The notes beneath the pieces are model-generated. The model had not been told where the DNA came from and ran no database searches. It saw only the letters and a list, made by a program, of their open reading frames with translations. 64,000 bases of DNA from Cristatella mucedo (taxonomy: Eukaryota > Bryozoa > Phylactolaemata > Cristatellidae): contig WPIO01000034.1 in the NCBI GenBank assembly GCA_009760855.2, forward strand, positions 1,048,501 through 1,112,500, in the 5' to 3' direction. Shown here one piece after another: positions 58,398-64,000 of the stretch. The translations under genes were made by a program, and so were the position numbers. Positions within the stretch are counted from its first letter, which is position 1. Each line of letters starts with the position of its first letter.

Positions 58398-59190
58398 TGT
58401 GTCAGTTCAAATGTAAAGTCAATCTACCGTTCGGTGTACCGCGCACTTGGTCGATAGCGATTCTATATTGAGGATATGTTTTTTTTGCGAACGTTAGTCG
58501 AGTCAAAGGGTTTGTTTTTTCCAATTTAGGCCACCCTACTCGCTTAGCCCTACCTCTACTTTCAGAGCAGTGTAGGAGAATCTATTCAGTTTTCTCAAGG
58601 TGCAGCTGTTTCCGAATTTCAATGCTACCTGCAATTCCATTGTTATGACCCACCGGCCGGCATACGGCAATTCAGCCTGAAGCATGTATACTCTTCACTT
58701 TAAGCTCTCAGACAGCATGCTCTGCATTACATCTCTTGATCAACTGCCGACGATAGCTTCTTCACTACTGTATTTACTTAAGCTGATCACCACTAACTAG
58801 TGGTATAGCCGGAAGCCCTACGTCGTGATTATAGGTGTAACGATCTTCTTCATTGCACTGACTTGATCCTACTAATAGACTCGAGTGCCTTGGGGCTTTT
58901 TAAAGCTCCTTCGACTGAAGCTCGAAGCGATCGTGCAGCACCGGAAATGCGGAAAGAAGGCGAATGTCCTCCGCCCAGTCCTTGCTTATCCCATTCGGAA
59001 GGTATTCCGTGCTCTGGCGTGGACTGCCACTCAAAATTCAAAACGTCACAGACTGACTCCTTGCAGTCATCATGCGATTCACGTGTGCTAGATGTGGCAG
59101 CAAGAGGTCAGCAATGACGACGCGTACCCCTCATGACTGCTGGCCAGTCTTTTGAATGCACGCCCTTCCATCGACGCTCTTGACTTTGGC
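58398..59190 (+). repeat. Tandem family beta, unit 2 (about 800 bp)
   Basis: From GTGTCAGTTCAAATGTAAAG to GCACGCCCTTCCATCGACG. Offset about 809 bp from unit 1. The open frames at 58863-59117 exist only in this unit and are not conserved in unit 1, so they are unlikely to be genes. Confidence 0.75.
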
Positions 59191-59209
59191 GACTGCATTA
59201 AGCTAGATA

Positions 59210-59285
59210 AATACATACTATAATAATATAAATACATAGATATGTATAAATATGTATAAATATAAATATAAATATAAATATGTAT
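59210..59285. repeat. AT-rich microsatellite (AAATAT/ATAAATATG)
   Basis: Imperfect AATATA/TAAATA units of 6-10 bp. Confidence 0.8.
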
Positions 59286-59564
59286 GATGCTCAGGGGGTA
59301 ACCGACAGCATATATGTTACATTTAGATTTAAACTGCAGCCTTTTGAGGGACCGTTCTAGCATTTCGAGTGCTGCCTAGGTGGCTGGTACTAATGCTAGT
59401 GCATAGCACTCCAACATGTGTTGACCTATGCAAAGTCCCTGCCTACCGTGATGACCTGTTGGCTGTTGCCAGGTTCTCCACAGACTGTGGGAAGAATATC
59501 TCGTGGGGATGGAGCCTGCCTGTGCTATACCGTGACCCCAGTGATTTGCCGACATTTGACCTCA

Positions 59565-60430
59565 ACCACACATAGCCTAACCATGGCCTGCAATGCCTAG
59601 GAAGCCAGAATGACTGCTGCTTCTAGAGGGCAGAACGTGTTCATGAGAGTTCCACAGTGACTATCACTGAAAAAACGTGTCCCACATACTTTTTCAAAAT
59701 GCAAGACATGTCTTGTGCTGATTTTTGCTAAAACCATGTCATATATTGCTTGACATTTTCTTTAGCGATTAGCCAATGCATCATTGGGCATCTTAAAGTG
59801 TCATCTGCACAAACTCGACTTCACCATGCAACACCTGATTCACAGGCACGCCCAATTCACGAGTCCAGACTTTTACTTGGCCTGTAAAGCATAGGAAGCC
59901 AGCATAACTGCTGCCTCTGGAGGGCTGAATATGTCCATGAGGGCAAAATAGTGACGAATTTTCACTAAAACGTGTCTCATCAACTCCTGCAAATTGTGAG
60001 ACTTGTCCTCTGATGATTATTAAAATTACCTGTGATATATTACATTATAATCTGCCTACTTATTAGCTAATGCATCATTGGGCGTTTTAAAGTTCCATTG
60101 GAACAAACTCGACTTCACCATTCAAAACCTATGTCATTGCCACGCCCACTAGCCCGGGCCAGACAACTCCATGGCCTACAATACATAGAAAGCCAACATA
60201 ACCGCTGCTTTGAGAGGGCAGGACATGTCCACGTGGCCGTCCATGTACTGTAGCTAAGGAATAGCTTTGGTGCAAGCTTGTCTAGACTTGACGACGAGCA
60301 AGCTGACTACTGGCTGTGTAGTGCTGCTGCCTAACCGGCTCAGAAAGATGCCCTCCGGGAAGAACTTCCACAAGAATTAAGAGCTGGAGTCGGTTCTTGG
60401 CCACTGCATTTTCTTTGGCCACAGAGAAAT
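59565..60430 (+). repeat. Tandem family alpha, units 2-4 (period about 298 bp)
   Basis: GCCAATGCATCATTGGGCAT (59772) and GCTAATGCATCATTGGGCGT (60069) start two full units. GGCCTGCAATGCCTAGGAAGC (59595) belongs to a preceding partial unit. The last unit continues into the GTCTAGACTTGACGACGAGC segment also found in unit 1 at 57391. Confidence 0.7.
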
Positions 60431-61186
60431 GAGGGCAAGCAATCCTAGCACAGGTTGGAATTCAGGCATTGCCCTCCAAGGATAGATAGACATATAGCAT
60501 TGCCCTCCAAGGATAGCTTGTGTGGACAATGTAAAACGTGTCACCTGGTTTTTACACCCTTTCTGTGCGTCAGGCTGGAACACATGACGACGGAAAGTAA
60601 CGGCAGCACGAGTCTTTAATTTAATAGTTTTGAACGTAGCGACCATGATTCCAGACAAACAGGAGACTCCTGCACATCCATAACACTGCTAAATCATGGT
60701 TAGGTGCCCTTTTTGGGTCGTTACTGTGAGCGTGAAATGATCACTCAGACTTGCAATTCGAATCATTTTCTGAGTTGACGTTCTTCGTTTTGTGTTGAAG
60801 TTCTTCGTTTGCCGCTCTTCGTCTTGTGACAAAATGTGTACTACCTCAATTAGGTAAGATAATGATCTTGTCTATTAATACGTACCTATTGATACCTTAT
60901 ATTACACAGCAATCATGAAGGCCTACTACCGAGACCTGGGTGTGAAGTAGTCCCTAAGACATAACAGGAGGATCGACTTAGTTTTCTAATGAAGCCATTA
61001 AATAGTAATAAAAAATAGAGGAAGTCAATTTAATTTGCCTAGAAAGAGATTGAGTTCACTAAGATTGCAATAACTGTCTGTTATAGTTATTGAAATCGTG
61101 GAGATGGCACTACGAGTTATGATAGATCCCCTTCCTAAGCTGACTAACGACCGCCAATCACACTATCGTGCTGTTAATTTACGTTG
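60430..61186. other. No recognisable gene
   Basis: A short direct duplicate GCATTGCCCTCCAAGGATAG occurs at 60466 and 60497. A weak LINE A-like TTTGCCTAGAAAGAGATTGA lies at 61036. Nothing else recognised. Confidence 0.4.
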
Positions 61187-61388
61187 GATTAGGACAGTGG
61201 TTCTCAACCTTCCTGACGCCGCGACCATTTGATATAGTTTCTCATGTTGCAGCGACGACACGCATAAAATGATCGTGTGCAAAATGTGGAAATGCACGTT
61301 TTCTCATTGTCTTATGCGAACCCTGAGAAAGGTTCTGTCAAACCCCAAAGGGGTCACGACCCACATGTTGAGAACCGCTTGATTAGGA
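61187..61388 (+). mobile_element. SPIN-like hAT MITE with target-site duplication
   Basis: The element (61195-61380, 186 bp) starts CAGTGGTTCTCAACCTTCCT and ends in GGGGTCACGACCCACATGTT followed by GAGAACCGCTT. It is flanked on both sides by GATTAGGA (61187-61194 and 61381-61388), an exact 8-bp duplication. The ends and the internal GCGACC...CTCATGTTGCAGCGACGAC and CCCCAAAGGGGTC parts closely resemble the non-autonomous SPIN family of hAT transposons as I know it. It has no coding capacity. Confidence 0.85.
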
Positions 61389-61451
61389 TGTTTCACCGGG
61401 TTTCTATGCAAATTAACTGCTTGCTGTAGGCATGTCGTCATTTTCATGTGT

Positions 61452-61589
61452 TTATCCACGGTTCTTCCACATCTGTAATCATCTGGTGTTCACCTGAACG
61501 TTCGTATACAGGCTTTAATCTTATCCACGGTTCTTCCACATCTGTAATCATCGGGTGTTCACCTGAACGTTCGTATACAGGCTTTAATC
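61452..61589 (+). repeat. 69-bp tandem duplication
   Basis: TTATCCACGGTTCTTCCACA ... CAGGCTTTAATC at 61452-61520 is repeated at 61521-61589 with one visible difference (ATCTGGTG versus ATCGGGTG). Very recent. Confidence 0.95.
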
Positions 61590-62080
61590 GACTTACGGCA
61601 CTTTAGAGTTCATTAATACGAGATGCCTTGCTCTTTTACTCATCTGCTGTAGTTGATTTCACAAATATTGTGAGCACATTAAAATTGCCGAGTCGGGTGA
61701 TGACATAGTTATTTACGAGTATCTGTTGAACGCTTAACGGACCCGATTGGCGTTGGCCTTTACTGTGCTCAGCCACTGCAGACGTTCGCACTGGTGGCTA
61801 TGTACATACATAAGCACCCTGTCTGTCGCTCAATATTACTAATCAACTGTTTGCATATTGATTGATATCAATTTGATAGTTTTATTATAATAAAAGTATA
61901 ATTATATATTAATTTATTTATTATATAGATATTAATTTGCATGCTCCCTCTCCTGCTAACGTGTAGTCCACGTGCAGCGATTCGTTTCTCTCAGGCGACT
62001 CAGTTCTCTCAGGATTAATGTACTTTATAATTAAGGGTCTTACTCGGTATAGCTACGTGCGACTATGCTTTGCCTCTTCT
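61590..62080. other. No recognisable gene; AT-rich
   Basis: Includes a TTATATATTAATTTATT stretch (about 61890-61930). Nothing coding seen. Confidence 0.45.
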
Positions 62081-63380
62081 GCCGCACACTTGAGCAGTAG
62101 CTTGCGAGCCTCACCCGAGCGATTCACCAAGCTTTCAGACTCAACTCTCGAGGCTGCTCGAAGTCTGCATCAGGAGGATAGATACCCTTCATTTCGATCT
62201 GATTGCGTAATCTACGGGGCCGCGACGCGACCGGGCACTGCGTCCCACTAAGGACGCATGCGAAGAGGTAAGTTTGTCGCACCATCAAGATCGCGCGGCA
62301 GAGAGGAAGGAAATGCGTGCAAAGCTTTGAAGCCGACCGTGTGTGAATGCCGCTGCACCATCTGAGCTCCAGGAGCAGTCCTGCGGCCGTGATTCTTTCT
62401 TTCTTTGAAGAAAAGCTGCGCATTGAGAAAAGAGGGATCCGCCGCTAGCTCAGGAGCGGTACTCATTTCTTCACGAAAGCACCCGACACGGCGAGCCGAC
62501 TTGTCGTCGTTTTCTGGAAAACGTTTGAGTGGTACGTACTGCCTCGTACTCATCGAAGCTCGTGGCCTCGAATTCATTCTGCCAAGATTTCGTGAGCGGT
62601 ATGCGCCTAGCTTGGACGAAGCACTTCCCCCTTGCACGTAGATTTGACGACCTCGCGTCCCGCTTGGACGACGAGCTGGCGCGCTGCTCATAAACAAGTG
62701 AACTTGTGTCTCCCTTCGAAGAGGAGCCGCCCTCGGGGCAAAGCAGGTGCCCGAGGCACGGGTGCCCGAGGCAGGCGAGGCCACAAGCAGCGCTGCTGCG
62801 TTTTCTTCGCTCGCGAGCGTCGTCACTTGGCAGCCGACGATGTCGCACGGTCAATGCCGCTGGACAGCTGCTGGCGATATCCACTGCTGTTCAGTGCACT
62901 GGACGGTGGTGGTGGTGGTACCCAACCGCAGACCCCCTTCCTTCATTCGCACTCTGGGGAAATGGCGGCTCGCGCGAGGCGGAAGCCGCTCGTCAGCAGC
63001 GCGCAAGCAGGAAGGAGCACGCCTTTCTCGAAGCTTCGTCTCTTTAAATGGTTTGGTTGTACCTCTGGCGAACCTGTAGCCGCAGTCGACGCGCGGGACT
63101 GACGGCTGGCAGGATGTTTCTACGCGGAAATGCTCTCGCTTCAAACCTCGGCTGCGCCACTCCATCGCCCGCCGTCACGAAAATCGCTCATCTGCTAAGC
63201 CGTCCTAAGCCGCTCCGGTCTTCCAAAGTCGTCGTTCGTTCGCCGACGCCGCCCGGACGCCATGTTGCCGACACGCAGGCCCGTGCGGAGGGACAGCTAA
63301 CGTCAGTGTGGCGTTCGCGTGCCTGCTACTTCTCCGCTAGACTTGACGGTGAAGCTGATCTGTTCGGCTAGTGAAAAGTC
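62080..63380. promoter_or_regulatory. CpG-rich region, candidate promoter
   Basis: CpG is dense here, unlike most of the window. GAAATGGCGGCTC at 62959-62971 matches the YY1/Pho-type motif often found at metazoan start regions, and a second GCCATGTTG lies at about 63261. A strong splice donor, AGAG|GTAAGT, lies at 62267/62268 on the + strand. This suggests a transcription start, but no gene could be assembled. Confidence 0.35.
63114..63371 (+). CDS. Unidentified 85-codon ORF in the CpG-rich region
   Basis: ATG at 63114 to TAG at 63371. The first half is Arg/Ser/Leu-rich with few acidic residues (MFLRGNALASNLGCATPSPA, then VTKIAHLLSRPKPLRSSKVV), which could be a mitochondrial presequence, but GC-rich DNA also gives such composition by chance. 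No family recognised. It may be a first exon with a donor I cannot place. Confidence 0.2.
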   Translation: MFLRGNALASNLGCATPSPAVTKIAHLLSRPKPLRSSKVVVRSPTPPGRHVADTQARAEGQLTSVWRSRACYFSARLDGEADLFG

Positions 63381-63701
63381 ACTTTGGAACAGGAAAGTAG
63401 ATTTCATGCATATCCAATAATAGATAAATGCCGGCAGAGCCCACTGGATGCCTCCAACTGCGAAAGTCAAACGTGCATACGTGGCACCAATGCAGGCAGG
63501 CTTGCAGACGGTAGCACAGTAATAAATAACTCGTGGCTTAATAGCCAGTCCTTGCAATTCATGATACCGGCGTATAATCCAGAGCTACAGAACTTGAACG
63601 CTTCAGCGGTCGAGCCAAATCGCTTCGCATTGAGTTTAGCAGAAGATTTAAACCGCCCTGCTCCAAACGCATATATTACTGGAGCGGTTAATAATTTGTA
63701 G
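63375..63701 (+). CDS. Unidentified ORF, possible exon
   Basis: Open from just after TGA at 63372 to TAG at 63701, without a good ATG start. The composition is balanced and protein-like (SRFHAYPIIDKCRQSPLDAS; SLQFMIPAYNPELQNLNAS; NRFALSLAEDLNRPAPNAYI). An exon spliced from the CpG-rich region upstream is possible. I do not recognise the sequence. Confidence 0.25.
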   Translation, partial: KVTLEQESRFHAYPIIDKCRQSPLDASNCESQTCIRGTNAGRLADGSTVINNSWLNSQSLQFMIPAYNPELQNLNASAVEPNRFALSLAEDLNRPAPNAYITGAVNNL

Positions 63702-64000
63702 CGCTGTCACATACTGGCTGATTTACCTTACTGACTGGTCAATACCTGGCTTTACATTTAAAATATCTAAATATCTAAATAGCTAAATATCCGCTATGAG
63801 CACCTGGAAGCATTTGCTGAAGAAAATTGTCTTGTAAATTGTCTTTTACATTCTTAGGCGTGCAGAAATTCTAAAGGAAAACGCTAGCAAATCGTAATAT
63901 TATCCTCAGCACGCGTAGAGTACCTATAAATATATATTCAGTTTTCCTTGGAGCGTGAATTAATTTTCTATTGTCACTACTAAAATTTAGATCATGGAAT
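63702..64000. other. No feature seen
   Basis: AT-rich end of the window with a short ATCTAAATATCTAAATAG repeat at about 63765-63790. Confidence 0.5.

Noticed and set aside
58863-59117. 84-codon frame as a small gene
   Set aside because: It lies in the second beta repeat unit and is not open in the first unit.

Overview
The window looks like nuclear DNA from a repeat-rich invertebrate animal. One spliced gene with GT/AG introns sits in about 64 kb of transposon fragments, satellite-like DNA and microsatellites. I cannot name the species. Nothing supports a bacterial, viral or organellar origin, and I found no intact tRNA, rRNA or CRISPR locus.

The only gene I can assemble with confidence is an MPDU1-like gene (mannose-P-dolichol utilization defect 1, a PQ-loop membrane protein of the ER) on the + strand at 26371-34497. 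Five exons join in frame to 253 codons. Introns 1 and 2 are short. Introns 3 and 4 are about 3.5 kb each and filled with retrotransposon pieces, a GT tract and a CTG/CTC tract.

Region by region: 1.8-5.4 kb is a decayed R2-clade-like non-LTR retrotransposon with the restriction-like endonuclease at its C-terminus. 8.6-15.3 kb is a satellite-like array whose sub-repeat has a 10-bp period and whose orientation flips near 12.6 kb; more pieces lie up to 24 kb. Two L2/CR1-like LINE families are scattered through the window. 'LINE A' has a 3' hairpin and an (ATT)n tail; 'LINE B' has an (ATTAC)n tail. They are often nested in each other. Two copies of a ~1.07-kb LTR-like sequence lie at 39.6 and 46.7 kb. 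42.28-45.41 kb is a complete hAT DNA transposon with an uninterrupted 640-codon transposase and a perfect 8-bp target-site duplication. 57.2-60.4 kb is a nest of diverged tandem repeats. 61.19-61.39 kb is a SPIN-like hAT MITE with a perfect 8-bp duplication. The right end (62.1-63.7 kb) is CpG-rich and may hold the start of another gene, which I cannot identify.

Insertion order can be read in places: the hAT went into an older LINE, an LTR-like element went into LINE A, and LINE B went into LINE A inside MPDU1 intron 4. The mobile elements do not form a shared pathway; they record successive insertions around one housekeeping glycosylation gene.
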